DNA from: Daucus carota subsp. sativus | Taxonomy: Eukaryota > Streptophyta > Magnoliopsida > Apiales > Apiaceae | Assembly (NCBI RefSeq): GCF_001625215.2 | Contig: NC_030383.2 | Coordinates: 63,230,949-63,294,948 of the forward strand | Reading direction: 5' to 3' | Length of the DNA stretch: 64,000 nt | Shown: positions 45,780-57,306 of the stretch, piece after piece | Layout of the letters: each line of letters starts with the position of its first letter | Position numbering within the stretch: the stretch's first letter is position 1 | The notes under the pieces: model-generated | Databases searched by the model: none | Told to the model about the DNA's origin: nothing | What the model saw: the letters and a program-made list of their open reading frames with translations, nothing else | Program-made: the position numbers and the translations under genes

Positions 45780-47927
45780 GGAGATGTTGTCTTAGGATGC
45801 AATCTCGTTTAATACTTTCATCATTATTCTCCAAGATGTCTGAACATGTATTTTCAAAGAATTCTCAGTTCACCTTTAGCCTTATAAAGTAAAAGACATT
45901 TTAAAGGCACTCTCAACTTACACCTATATATACACGTACGGTTCACTTCAGTACAAAGATTATTAGCCATGCAAAACATGCAGAACCACTAGTAATGCAG
46001 AAAAACAAAATATCAGTTTTCTCCAAATATCACTACAACAAAACTGCCATTTTACGACGGAAATCTAATATTCTAAAGGTTTACGACCAAACTATGTTGG
46101 TGGACTTTATTTTAATTTACAGTTTTAACAGTAGTTAATTTTGGATATCTAAACTTGCGACAGAAAACATACGACAGTCTACCTCGCGAGAGAAAATCAT
46201 TTTATTTTATTTTTTAGCGCCAGAATTTTAATACTAAAATATTATATATATGAAGGAAACTGATCTCTAATGTTTTCAGCTTGCTCATCCATATGTAAGT
46301 AATCCGTCGAAAAAGTTAGTTTGTTGTGGTGGTGTCTTATCATGAGAGAAAATGATAATATCGCAAAATATTTGCAACTGAAAGATAAATTATAATTCTA
46401 GAAACCATTTAGGTAACGATGCACGAAGTTATTTTCACTCACTTAGAATTAATGATCATAAATATTTGCAACGGAAAGATACATTATAGTTCTAGAAAAG
46501 GATCCACGAAGTTATTTTCACTCACTTAGAATTAATTGTAAGTTATTGTGAGTTTTTGAATATGGATTATCTCAAATTTTATGAAAACACATATTGATTC
46601 ATATATACAAATTTGCCTACCTAATATTATAATATTTATGGAGAAGTTGTATGAACAATTGTGTAGATAATTATACTTTACAAAGCATACTTCTGCTAGA
46701 TGAATTTTGATTAAACAAAATCGAAAGGGATAGGTCTGGGTCTCTCCAAGTCTTTGAGGACTCATTCCAAGTCTTCTGACGAGGACAAAATATATTGCTG
46801 GTAGTCTTTCAGTCCTTCCTAGAGTATTTTATGCTCTGGACTGCATTATGCAGCTCTCATATAACTTTGCGATGCAAAACAGTGGCAAGTAAGTATTTCC
46901 GTATGTGTATTTATTTGTATATTAAAGTTGCGTAACATTTGTGTTGATAATTTGCGTAATGTTGATGAGGATTGCTCCCAAGTCTTGGACGGACTCTTTC
47001 CAAATCTTCTGAGGACATATCGGTTCAAATTAGTCCATTAAAAATTTTATGATATGAAGCTATCTGCAAAATAATATATAAGGTAAAATGAACCATTGTT
47101 TTGTGGTTAAGTTGTACAGGCAATATGCAGTGCAAAATCAGGAACAGAATATATGAATACTAGTAATATGATATCGGTATGAACGAATATTTTCTATGTA
47201 GTTGTTATTGTGATGCGGAAAAAATATTGTAACCAAAAATAATTATAATTCTAAAAATTTCCATTATACACTTTTTTAGTGTTCGTGGTACTTCAAATGA
47301 CATTTCTCGCGTATGCCTCCAATTAAGAACTTGATGTTCAGCATAGTCCGAAACTAAAATTATTATAAGTGTGTAATTCAAAATTATATTGCTGGTAGTC
47401 TTTCAGTTCTTCCTAGTGTATGCAGTAGTTTCATTCGATACCGATTATTTTATGCATTGCCCGAGAACCAGTCTATCTAAAACCCTAAGATGTTATATTT
47501 TTATACGTGTATTAGTTTTGAAGATTAAAGTTGTATGGACAATTGTGTTAATAATTTGCGCAATTGCGCAATGATAACTGGGATAGGTCATCTTCTCTCC
47601 CAAGTCTTGGATGGACTCTTTCCAAGTCTTCTGAGGACCCATCAGCTCAGATTAGTCCATACAATGTCAAGGGTCCTATGGATATGGTCTACTAACAGCC
47701 CAGTGTCGGTAATAAATCCAATTGCATATAACCTATTCAAAATCAATCCCCTATAAACAATCATCTCTAAAAACTATTCACATAAAATAAAATTTTAAAA
47801 ATATAAAATATCTAGTTGTTTTCAATATATAATTTTCCACAGTAGATAACACAATATCTTTATCAAATTATTATTTATGGGTTCAATATTTAAGCTATAA
47901 TTCCAACAACACGGCAAGCATGCAGCA
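45780..47927. other. Spacer between RLP-G and RLP-H
   Basis: No gene. Aligns with the first-block spacer (9,770-18,220) but without its three transposons, so it keeps their empty sites (about 45,965, 46,030 and 46,240). Contains two copies of the ~91-bp tandem repeat (46,371-46,540) and CCAAGTCTT dimers at 46,746, 46,978 and 47,599. Confidence 0.75.
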
Positions 47928-47936
47928 TATAAATAG
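47928..47936 (+). promoter_or_regulatory. TATA box of RLP-H
   Basis: TATAAATAG, 55 bp before the ATG at 47,983. Confidence 0.75.
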
Positions 47937-47982
47937 AAGTGTGCAGTATGGTATTGCATTCATAACCCAGTTGAGGAAAAAT

Positions 47983-50591
47983 ATGGCACCCTTCCTAAAG
48001 CCTTCTCACCTTCTTCTCTTTGTTTTCTTTCTCTCATCACCTGAGTCCATTCTTGCGACAACACGAGAAGGAGAAGCTCTTGTGAAGTGGAAGAATAGCC
48101 TAGCCCCTTCTTCTTTTCTTGATTCTTGGTCACTCACTCATCTCGATAATCTTTGTAACTGGACTGGCATTACTTGTAACTCTGCAGGTTCAGTCTCTAA
48201 GATTAACCTTTTTGAGAAACAACTTAATGGAATGCTGTCCGAGTTTGGTTTCACTTCATTTCCAAATCTCAGCAATCTCACCCTCACATACAACTTCTTC
48301 TCGGGTCCCATACCACCAGCCATTGAGAATTTAACCCAGCTTCGGTATCTTGATTTGAGCTATAATTATCTGGATGGTCCCATTCCGTTCCAGGTTAGCC
48401 ATCTTCAGAGCTTGCTCATCTTGAACCTGTCACAGAATGCATTGCAAGCTCCAAATTGGTCCCATTTCTCTCCCATGCCTTTCTTGCGCATCCTCAACCT
48501 CAGTTACAATCCTCTTGCGTCGAAATTCCCAAATTTTATATCCAATTCTCATAGCCTGACTCACCTTAGCCTTAATTTTAATGAGTTTACTGGTGATCTA
48601 GTACGTGAATCAATATTTGCCAATCTGCATAATCTTGAAGTCCTCAGTCTTCTTGGCAATTTTTTTGAGGGGCCATTTCCGCCAGATATATTCAAGCTTT
48701 CCAAATTAAAACATCTTCACCTGTCAGGTAACAAATTCTCAGGTTCAATTCCAAATGACATAAGGTTGCTTTGTGGTCTTGAAAACCTATTTTTAAGCAA
48801 CAATTCCTTTGAAGGACCGCTTCCACCAAATATATTTAAGCTTTCAAAATTAAAACAACTTGTTCTTTGGAGTAATAATTTTTCAGGTTCTATTTCCAAT
48901 GATATAGGTTTGCTTTCTGAACTTGAAACCCTCAATCTTCAATTTAATTTTTTTGAGGGGCCGCTTCCCCCACATATATTTAGGCTCTCTAAGTTAACAG
49001 GTCTAGAACTCGGAGACAATAGAAATTTATTTGAAGGAAGTAATATTCCTATCGGACTGGGACTCTTGACTAACCTCAGGTACTTAGATTTACATTCCAG
49101 TAATCTCAGTGGCTATATTCCATCTGACATTGGAAACCTGAAGCTACTAGTACTTCTTAGTCTCGGTTCTAATCAATTGACTGGACCGCTTTCAAAGATC
49201 GTTTATAATCTCACAAATCTTATATTTCTTGATGTAAGTAATAATAGTCTTAGTGGAAATATTCAGAGTGACTTGTGGAAATATAACCATCATCCTACTT
49301 TGGAATACATCGATTTTAGTGGGAACCATTTTACAGGTATATTTTTTCTCTATAGATCTTTTCCTTTTGTCATATGTAACTAAGCTAGTAATCTGATTAT
49401 TGCAGTTTTACTGAAGTTTCAACAATCTTGACAGGTGAGCTTCCAACAACAATTTGCAATGTCATGTCCCTTTCGGTTCTTGATTTGTCAAATAATGAAT
49501 TAAGTGGTGCACTTCCAAACTGTTTCGGGAATCTTGCTGATGGATTGCTTTACATTAATCTTGCTAATAATCAGTTTCGAGGAACAATACCAACTACTTT
49601 CTCCAGGAGTTGTCAGCTGACATATCTAAACATGGATAATAATGAGTTTGAAGGACTGTTGCACCCATCTTTGGCGAACTGTAAGCACTTGAGAATTCTT
49701 GATATTGGCAATAATAAAATAGGTGGTACATTTCCGTCATGGCTTTATGTACTTGGAGAGCTAGAAGTCCTTGTCTTGCGATCAAATAAACTCTATGGCA
49801 CAATAAGTGGAAGGAGCATAGAAGATCCCTTCCCCAAGTTGCGGATTGTGGATCTGTCCAACAATCAATTCACAGGCCATTTGCCAATTCAATACTTTAA
49901 GAATATGAAATCAACTGATAATTTGTATCGTTATCAGAATTCCACAAAAGTTTTTTCTTTCCATTATGAAGCATCTGTCTCATTAACTGTGAAGGGAACA
50001 GAGTATGAAGTGAAAAATATCCTTCATATTTACACAGCCATTGATCTGTCCTGCAACAAGTTTCAAGGAGAAATTCCTGACGTTATTGGAGAGCTTAAAT
50101 GGCTTGCATTGCTCAACTTATCTCATAATAGTCTGACAGGACCTATCCCATCATTACTGCGAAATATGAAAGGACTCCAATCTTTAGATTTGTCCTCAAA
50201 TCAACTGACAGGGGCTATTCCACCTCAGATAACTGCACTGACATTTCTAGAAGTCTTAAACCTCTCGGGAAACCATCTTAGTGGAGAGATTCCTCAGAAA
50301 GGACAATTCAGCACATTCAACAATGATTCTTATATAGGAAACTCCGCATTATGTGGATCACCATTGACGAAGACATGTGCAAACACAGCATCACCTCCAC
50401 AAGAAGTCGGAAATGTTGATGAAGATGATGCGGGTGATGAATTGACATGGGAAGCAATCTTGATGGGATATGGATGTGGACTGATATGTGGATTGTCATC
50501 TGCATACATTGTTCTCAAACTAGGAAAGCCTTGGTGGTTTATGAGATATCTCGAAGTACTGCAACAGAAGTTGATGAAAAGATATGCATGA
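47983..50591 (+). CDS. RLP-H: intact LRR receptor-like protein, 836 aa (join 47983..49336, 49435..50591)
   Basis: Intact two-exon RLP. The start is ATATGGCAC; earlier in-frame ATGs overlap the TATA region. Signal peptide, N-cap Cys pair (CNWTGITC), LRRs, 98-bp phase-1 intron, 1,157-bp exon 2 with island (VKGTEYEVKNIL), C-cap (ALCGSPLTKTC), acidic linker (VDEDDAGDE), membrane helix (GYGCGLICG, about 790-812) and basic tail KRYA. It has the full FQVSHLQ...NWSHFSP segment that RLP-F lacks and none of the LRR expansion of RLP-C. No kinase domain. Its promoter and 3' flank pair it with RLP-E, of which it is the unbroken partner. Confidence 0.93.
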
Positions 50592-51287
50592 AGAATGGTA
50601 CTGGCCGATCAAGACCAACTTGAAAGTTTGTTGTCCTTGTGCACATTTCTGAACCAGTAGTGTACTTGCTGCATAAGTATTTGGTATTATGTAATAATCC
50701 GTTTGGTCGGGACTCATAATGATTTCTCTTGCTTCAGGGGTATTAATATTAACCTTGCTATCTTGATCAATGTTAAAGCAAATTAAATGAATGAAAAAAC
50801 AAAAAGTATGCATCAAATCCGCTCCTGCTGTACCAAAATCCATTAAATTGCTTTGGTCTCTTACCTAACAATTTAACAGCACACTTCCACACTGTTCATA
50901 CCTAATTTGCGTGTAATATGAAAACTAAGAGGCATGGCTTTTGTCTCTATAAGTCTTTGAGAACTTATTCTTCCAAGTCTTCTTCGGAGGCCTGCTGCCT
51001 CAACAACCTTTCAAAGATGTAGCAGTTGCTCGAGAGTAACATATATATTAGATAAAGACTATGCAATAATCCACGTGACAGAAAAACCAAAGTCCAATTA
51101 GTTTTCCAAGTTCATAAAAAATACTATAGGATCATTAGCATTACATTAGTATTCCACTAGCATACAGCATATTATAAGACAAAAGTAAGCGGAAATAAAC
51201 ATAATTTCAATAGATTTAACTTACTCTTCAGAATCGATAAGTTTGGAACACGTTGATTGAGCACAAGACGAAGGCCACACATGCGCA
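50592..51287. other. 3' flank of RLP-H
   Basis: 50,592-50,910 matches the RLP-F 3' flank. 50,935-51,050 is a decayed copy of the B-type spacer (CCTTTCAAAGATGT...GCTCGAGAGTAA), which suggests the start of a third block. No gene. Confidence 0.55.
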
Positions 51288-51518
51288 TCATCTGATGCAG
51301 CTATATATGGTGCCTTTACAGTTGCTCATACATATAGTGAAACAATAAGGATCAACTCCTCCATTGTACGTACACATTTTCATACAAGCTATAAAGCATG
51401 GTGATAGAGTCTTTGCAATCTCGTCATGACCGGCACATCCGATTATGATAAACTCTAGCAGGATCATCCAAGTAATAATTTTCATAATGATATTAATTAT
51501 CATTGTGAATAGTTGCAT
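51288..51518 (-). CDS. Small secreted Cys-rich protein, thionin-like
   Basis: A 76-residue frame with a hydrophobic N-terminal signal (MKIITWMILLEFIII then CAG). The mature part has the spacing C-x3-C-x3-C-x9-C-x3-C-x3-C (PCFIACMKMC...YCFTICMSNC) plus a last Cys near the end. Such paired CxxxCxxxC motifs occur in plant thionin-family and hairpinin-like secreted peptides, often antimicrobial or pollination-related; the exact family is not settled. It is the only minus-strand coding candidate inside the RLP cluster. Three in-frame ATGs are possible; the third (MKIITW) gives the most typical signal peptide. No intron is seen. Confidence 0.55.
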   Translation of the reverse strand: MQLFTMIINIIMKIITWMILLEFIIIGCAGHDEIAKTLSPCFIACMKMCTYNGGVDPYCFTICMSNCKGTIYSCIR

Positions 51519-52235
51519 TGAGTTATATATGTGTGTGTATATATATGCAATGGATTTTGTGGTTGAGAATATCTATTAGATTTTGTATATCCATAACAAT
51601 TATTAAAATTTAAACAAGAATATCTATTATTGGTTGTGGTTGACTATTGTAGTAGTCCAAGAAATCAATGCAAGTGAAATCTATATTATATTTTAAAAGA
51701 TTATACATGAAATACAAAAGGTTTTTTTAGGACTGCTGTTAAAAATTGTTATGTTGTACGAAAAAATGCTGATAAAAAGAGTGTTATACGAAAAAATGCT
51801 GATAAAAAAAATGTCGTATAAATCAGATATGACAGCTTCCCACAAAAACTAAAAAAAACAGTTTTCCGTAATAATATGGGAGAGGAAAAACTGTTTGTAG
51901 ATTTATAGAACAATTTTTCGGTAAAAAACTGTTGTTGTTTTCGAGAGTAATGACAAACAGTGCCGAAATCATTTTGCAGGTAGTTAATCTCACTTCCATA
52001 TAATATACTCCTATATATTACCGAAAAAACATGAAATGATGCAAACCTCATACTATTGACAACAGCTAAACTCCTTGCAATACTTTCAGCTGCAAAATCC
52101 ATCAAATTTTTTGATTTATCATGTAACTGTTTGACAGAGTACTTCCAAGCCTAAGTATCAAAAATCACTACCTTACGAAATATATCTCACCCTACCTTCT
52201 CTGCTTAACTGTTTCGAGTACTTTTACCAAGCATA
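51519..52235. other. AT-rich spacer
   Basis: Contains a short tandem pair of ACGAAAAAATGCTGATAAAAA (about 51,757-51,810). Nothing else recognised. Confidence 0.4.
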
Positions 52236-52560
52236 TTTTCCATTAAGCGTGAAAGGCACAGAATAATTAGGATCACCTAATATCCCATCAGTGCTGGGGA
52301 ATATGGAACCATCTTATCAATTAACTAGTTTAACATTTCTTGCGGTCTTGAACCTCTCAGAAAACCATCTTATCCTAATGTGCCGACTTCCTTTGACGGA
52401 GAAATGGTGATGCTGATGCTAATGATAATGAACTCAACTGGGGAGTGATCCTTATGGGATACGGATGTGGATTGATATGCGGATTTTCTTTGGGGTTTAT
52501 ATTTTGTGGTTTGTGAGATACATTGAAGTACTGCAGCTGGAGTTGATCATTATAAAGAAC
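52236..52560 (+). pseudogene. RLP-I: C-terminal RLP remnant
   Basis: Pieces of RLP exon 2 in order: VKGTE-equivalent (GTGAAAGGCACAGAATAA), IPSVLGNME, last LRR (LTFLAVLNLSENHL), C-cap (LPLTEKW), acidic linker and membrane helix (LMGYGCGLICGF). Several deletions join the pieces out of frame; no promoter or exon 1. Possibly from a third RLP block. Confidence 0.75.
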
Positions 52561-52862
52561 ATAGGCAAGTTAATCGCTTATTGAAATTAGTAATTGTCAA
52601 AAGTAAAATGTTGAAATTACTTTTTTCGATTGAAATCATTGAAAAAAAGTCTCTGTCGAAATTGATCTGCCAAAATTATGTTTAATATCTACGGCCAAGA
52701 TTATCTGTCGAATATATTTCCCGACAATTTTAAAAGACAAATTTTTCGCCTCTCAGCTGTGAGCGGGAACAGATATTTTCGACAGAATTCCATTGAAATT
52801 AGCTAATTTCAACATAAATTTTCTATCGAAATTACTTGAGTTCTTTGTAGCTTGTTTTCACA
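52561..52862. other. Spacer between RLP-I and the tail fragment
   Basis: Repeated TCGAAATT / GAAATTAC words in both orientations (52,590-52,850) hint at a decayed inverted-repeat element; ends could not be defined. Confidence 0.3.
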
Positions 52863-52999
52863 AATACGCTGATAGCCTTTGGGGACGGGTATATTGTTTT
52901 CACAAAGCCCTGGTGGTATGTGAGATGCTTCGAAGGACTGCAACTGAAGTCGATAAGAACATGCAGAAAGAAAACCGATCCATCTTGATAAACTTGAAA
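52863..52999 (+). pseudogene. RLP tail fragment
   Basis: Encodes the end of an RLP: IVFTKPWWYVRCF then LQLKSIRTCRK, the post-membrane basic tail. It is a second copy after RLP-I, with nothing upstream. Confidence 0.55.
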
Positions 53000-53078
53000 A
53001 ATGTTGTCATATGGTGATATATACTCCCTGGCCCCAGTCTCTTGGAAAGAACTTGGTTGATTTTTTTTTTTCAGTATT

Positions 53079-53136
53079 GTTGGAGCTGTCATACTAGTGC
53101 TAGTGTGCCGACTAGCACTAGTATGACAGCTCCAAC
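53079..53136. repeat. Perfect 26-bp inverted repeat with 6-bp loop
   Basis: Left arm GTTGGAGCTGTCATACTAGT plus GCTAGT (53,079-53,104), loop GTGCCG, right arm 53,111-53,136. With G-U pairs the stem extends to about 31 bp. It lies 59 bp before the start of RLP-J. Confidence 0.95.
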
Positions 53137-53194
53137 AAGTATCCATCCCTAATAATTGCAGCAAATTAAAAAATATAGCTATATCTTTTTAGCA

Positions 53195-53950
53195 ATGGTG
53201 CAATTTGGAAAGCTTTCTCATCATCTTCTTCTTTTCTTTATCTCATTACTCTCATCTAGTTCCACTGTCCTATCTGCAACAATTCGCGAAGGAGAAGCTC
53301 TTGTGGAATGGAAGAACAGCCTATCCCCGAATTCATTTCTTGGTTCTTGGTCACTAATTAATCTCACTTATCTTTGTAATTAAGTGGACTGGCATTGTAT
53401 GCAACTCTGCAGGTTCAGTCAGTCAGATTAATCTTCAAGAACTCACACTTGCTAACCTCCGTTTCTTTTCGTTTCCAAATCTCACCAATCTCAACATTAC
53501 ACATAACAACTTCACTGGTCCAATACCACCCGAGACTTTAGCTATAGTAATCTCAATGGTACCCTTCCATACCAGGTCAGCCATCTTCAGAGGTCGGTCG
53601 TCTTAGGCCTCTAATTTAATCACTTGAAAGCTCTAAGCTTGTCCAATTTTTCCCCCATGCCTATACTGGTTGGTCGCGGTCTTGGTGGTAATAAGCTGGC
53701 GTCAATTTTTCCAGAATTCATATCTAATTGCTATAACATGATTAACCTTGATCTTTCATTTAACATGTTAACTGGTGATCCCTTCAACAACTTGCGAATC
53801 TTGGATCTCTTCGACAATGAATTCACTGGTTACTTGCCAATCCAATATTTTAATAATATGAAACCAGTTAATACCGTGATTGATTATTACAACATAACAG
53901 TGAATCATGATTATCAAGCATGTCTTGTTAACATTTTGCACTCGTATTAA
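53195..53950 (+). pseudogene. RLP-J: decayed divergent RLP
   Basis: The ATG at 53,195 opens a signal peptide (LLLFFISLLSSSS) and N-cap start (REGEALVEWKNSLSPNSF). Four extra bases (TGTAATTAAGTGGACTGG against TGTAACTGGACTGG) bring a stop at Cys-Asn. Shifted pieces of N-cap and LRRs follow, then an internal deletion joins an early LRR (NMLTGDP) to exon-2-type sequence (FNNLRILDLFDNEFTGYLPI). It ends near the island, in 53,624-53,950. More diverged from the other copies than they are from each other. Confidence 0.8.
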
Positions 53951-54268
53951 TTGTCTTATATATGACTAACTCATCTTGCACTCGTATTAATTGTCTTATA
54001 TAATACTAATAACAAAAATATGAGGCGGTGCTTAGTCAGATGATTTTAGTTGTTAAAATATTTTTGTGTTATTTATAGATAGTGAAACATGTCTAATATT
54101 TTATCAATTTTGTTTCGTTTCTTGAGATTTCCAAATATTTATTGGGACATTGTACCATGGTGTATTTCACATATTCGCAATTTTAATTATTTTGTATTTT
54201 TATTTTAAAGATATGATAAAGTTTATTTATTTATTTGTTTTTATCTTAAAAGCGATTTTCGAGTGTTG

Positions 54269-54970
54269 CTTAAACCTCGAAGATTCCAATCGAGTTTTAT
54301 TCTCGGATCTGTTTCGGAATTGAGCTTGGCCTTGATTGTTTTCTGAATAAATCAGATCTTTTGAAATCAAAGGTTCGATTGTGTTTTCCCGTCTCGCCTT
54401 TTGGCGTGTGTTGATTTAGTACCCAATTTTTGGGTGATTCTGCGTTGTTATATTTGTGGTTGTTATGTCTTTCTGTGTTATCAATGAGAATGATTGGGAT
54501 GGAGTTTTGGGAGATTTGGCTTATCGCATCATTACATCTTTCGGCATGTCTATAGCTGGCTCCCGGCATGTAGATAGCTGGGGTATGCTTGGAACGGTGG
54601 CGATCGCATGTGCTCACCTGTCACAAATTATAGTTGTTCATTATTCGAGGGCTCTTGTTCCTCGTTGCTTAGTTTTTACAACTGAGTCGTCTGAACACCG
54701 CAACAGCCATGGAACTATTGTGAAGGTCAATTGTGAAGCTATCATTTTCGAGATTGATGTAGGCTGGATTACTCGAGAAGCTTTTGTATTCATTTTCAGT
54801 TTCAAGAATTCTTGAATTCAGTGTGTTAAGCAGTCTGGAAACAATGCGGCTATTTGTTTAGCTCGTTTTATTGTTTATCAACCTGATTGCATTGTCAGTT
54901 GGGGATTTGTCCCGATTAAACTTGTTTTAATATAATGGAATGAATTTGCATTTTGTCAAAAAAAAAAAAA
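54269..54970 (+). mobile_element. 5'-truncated LINE with poly(A) and target duplication
   Basis: Ends in an 18-A tract and is flanked by AAAAGCGATTTT copies (54,248; 54,971), whose following bases also resemble each other. The 3' coding tip (NNAAICLARFIVYQPDCIVS, then WGFVP) is the end of a plant LINE RNase H domain. The 119-codon frame at 54,456 lies in the same element but is interrupted relative to that tip. About 700 bp remain of a multi-kilobase element. Confidence 0.8.
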
Positions 54971-55094
54971 AAAAGCGATTTTGAGTTGTTTGAGTTAGAT
55001 ATATACTCCTACTGTGGTTCAACTAGTTTTGCCATAAGTGAATAACTTCCGGTCAATATTTTGAAATTTGTCGTTATCTTCTAATTAAAATAAA

Positions 55095-55773
55095 GGGTTA
55101 AATAGCTACTTCATCATTAATATCGTTGAAAATTTGCAGCTGAGTCATGTTGTTGAAAAGACTTTCAAACTGCATCATTAAGTAATTAAAAAATTTCAAA
55201 AACACCACTCTCCGTCAGTTATGTTAAACAATTAACGGAAAGTTCGAAAAAAAATAAAGAAAAGACAAAAAAACATTAAAAAAATTTGAAAAAAAAACCC
55301 GAAAAAATGTGAATAAACTATGATATTTTTTTTCTTTTTTTGAAAAATGTGAATAAAATCAAAAAATCAAAAAAAATGGGAAACCAAAAGTGGCAAGCTT
55401 TTTTTTTTTTTGTTCCTTTCAAATTTTCTAAAATCTGGGGAAAAAAGAACTTGCCAACTAATTTTTTCCAAATTTTTTCAAATTCTTTTCAGATTTTTGA
55501 ATTTTTTTCCAATTTTTTCCTCACTTTTTTTCTGTTTTTTTTTGAATTTATTAAGATTTTTTTTGTTTTTTCTGCTTATTCTGAATTTTTTAAGATTTAT
55601 TCGCATTTTTAAAAAATATTTTTGAATTATCCGTTAAGTAATTAATGGAACTGACGGAGAGTGATGCTTTTGAAAGTTTTTAATTACTTGATAATGCGTT
55701 TGAAAATTTTTTCAACAACATGACTCAGTTGCAAGTTTCCGGCGAGGTTAGTAATGAATTAGTTATTTAACTC
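55095..55773. mobile_element. Long-TIR MITE, ~680 bp
   Basis: About 150-bp imperfect inverted ends (GGTTAAATAGCTACTTCATC... and ...AATTAGTTATTTAACTC), sharing TGAGTCATGTTGTTGAAAA and CTCTCCGTCAGTT. The centre is A-rich then T-rich low-complexity DNA that gives Phe-rich spurious frames. Long inverted ends suggest a Mutator-like MITE; the duplication is not clear. Confidence 0.75.
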
Positions 55774-56664
55774 TTAATAAAAATCTATCTAAACAATATT
55801 ATAAATATAATGTTATGGGTTCGATGAGTCGTGTAAAACATGGAAGAAGTTTAGGTGGGGTAAAAAGAGCCTAGCTGTGTGATTTCCATTCTGTTATACG
55901 TGATATACTGTAGTTGATCATCTCCTTTGTCCGCTTCATCCTGTGCAACCTTAACCTTTAAGGAAAAACTTATGAGATTCTCTAGTGCATCTAAATTCTT
56001 GTGTGAAGAATGTGAAGAAAAATGTTAGTCTCAGATTATTTTTCCTAAAATGCTTGCATGTTACATTTTATATGTATGTCCTGACTTTAAGTATAATTTA
56101 GCATTTTTATTTAGTATTGTGTAAAAATAATATATTTTATTCAGTCTTATTAAAAATATAATCATGTTATACTGTAAAAGTATTTGTGAATTTCTTTGTT
56201 ACATATGTGTTTAAATTATTTTATTTATATATGTTTTACAATTTTTTACAAATATATAGGTTGAGTATTGCATAGGAATATAATTACACGTTAGCAAATA
56301 TGATTATGTGTAAACTGTTCTGCGTGCATGTATATTGCTGCTAAGTTTTAAACTTCTTACTAACCGGAATAATTTTGACAGATGTGTGGAACTTGATTAA
56401 TTTAGTTGCACTATAAGAGAAAGCGTTTTTGTCAATAAAAATTGTTAAGGAAATTAGTCCGTTGGTAGTTCTCAACGGATTTGTAACAATTTGACCGGTC
56501 AATGTTCTGTCAACCAATTCGTAATGAAATACCCACACTTATTTACAACGAGATGTTCTATTAGGAAATATAGCCACACAATGGAATAATAACAAAAGAC
56601 CAAGGAATGAGCAACAGACTAGCAACGAAAGTATCTGTTATTACATTCGTTGATATTCCCTTGA
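55774..56664. other. Intergenic
   Basis: No gene. A CACTATAAGAGAAAGCG at 56,410 resembles a CACTA end but no partner end was found. Confidence 0.35.
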
Positions 56665-57306
56665 TAAATACTAGACTTTTTAGCACTTTGGTGGCTTGTA
56701 CTATTTCAAATTTGCACGTTAGTGGCCGACCTTTAAAAGTCATCAATTGTGTTGCTGAACTTATTTTTTTTTAACACATTAGGGGCTCCGCATCATATCC
56801 GTTAAATCGAAGTAACGGCGTCAAATGATCAATACATATCTCCTCCTCCTCTTATTTCCCTCCAAATTAAAAAACGAAACGGCTACCCTCTTTTCCGAAG
56901 CAAGAACGACGACGAATTCCTGCTTACAGAGATGAGTTGGTTCCGGCGTCTTAAAGAGGATGCTGATGTGTATTAGCCTCGACAGTGCCCCGATTACTGT
57001 AGTAAGCTCTTCAACTTTTCTTCTTTGTAGCATATGAAATGAGTTTAATTGACCATTATTTCAGTGTTTGTTGTTGTTAGTGGCTAGTTGTTTAGTATTA
57101 TGGACCTGCAATTGCTTTATACTATTAAAATGAAAGATTCTGCTTGTGGGTTTTTAAAAATTAAGGCTTTTACATAGTCCAAGATTCGGTCATTATAAAA
57201 TCAATTTATGCCTGTTTTAGTATAGTGCTTGTTGTTAGTGGCTATTTGTTAAGTATAGTGTTGTTTATTGTAAATAAAACTGTTGCTTTGCACTCTACAT
57301 TTGCAG

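Noticed and set aside
46532-46765. Minus-strand 77-codon frame, also present at 16,762-16,971
   Set aside because: Shared by two duplicated spacers only because the DNA was duplicated. The frames differ in their N-terminal parts and have no domain.
55340-55625. Phe-rich open frames
   Set aside because: Produced by poly(T)-rich low-complexity DNA in the centre of a long-TIR MITE.
56410-56430. CACTATAAGAGAAAGCG, similar to a CACTA terminus
   Set aside because: No inverted partner end, duplication or subterminal array nearby.
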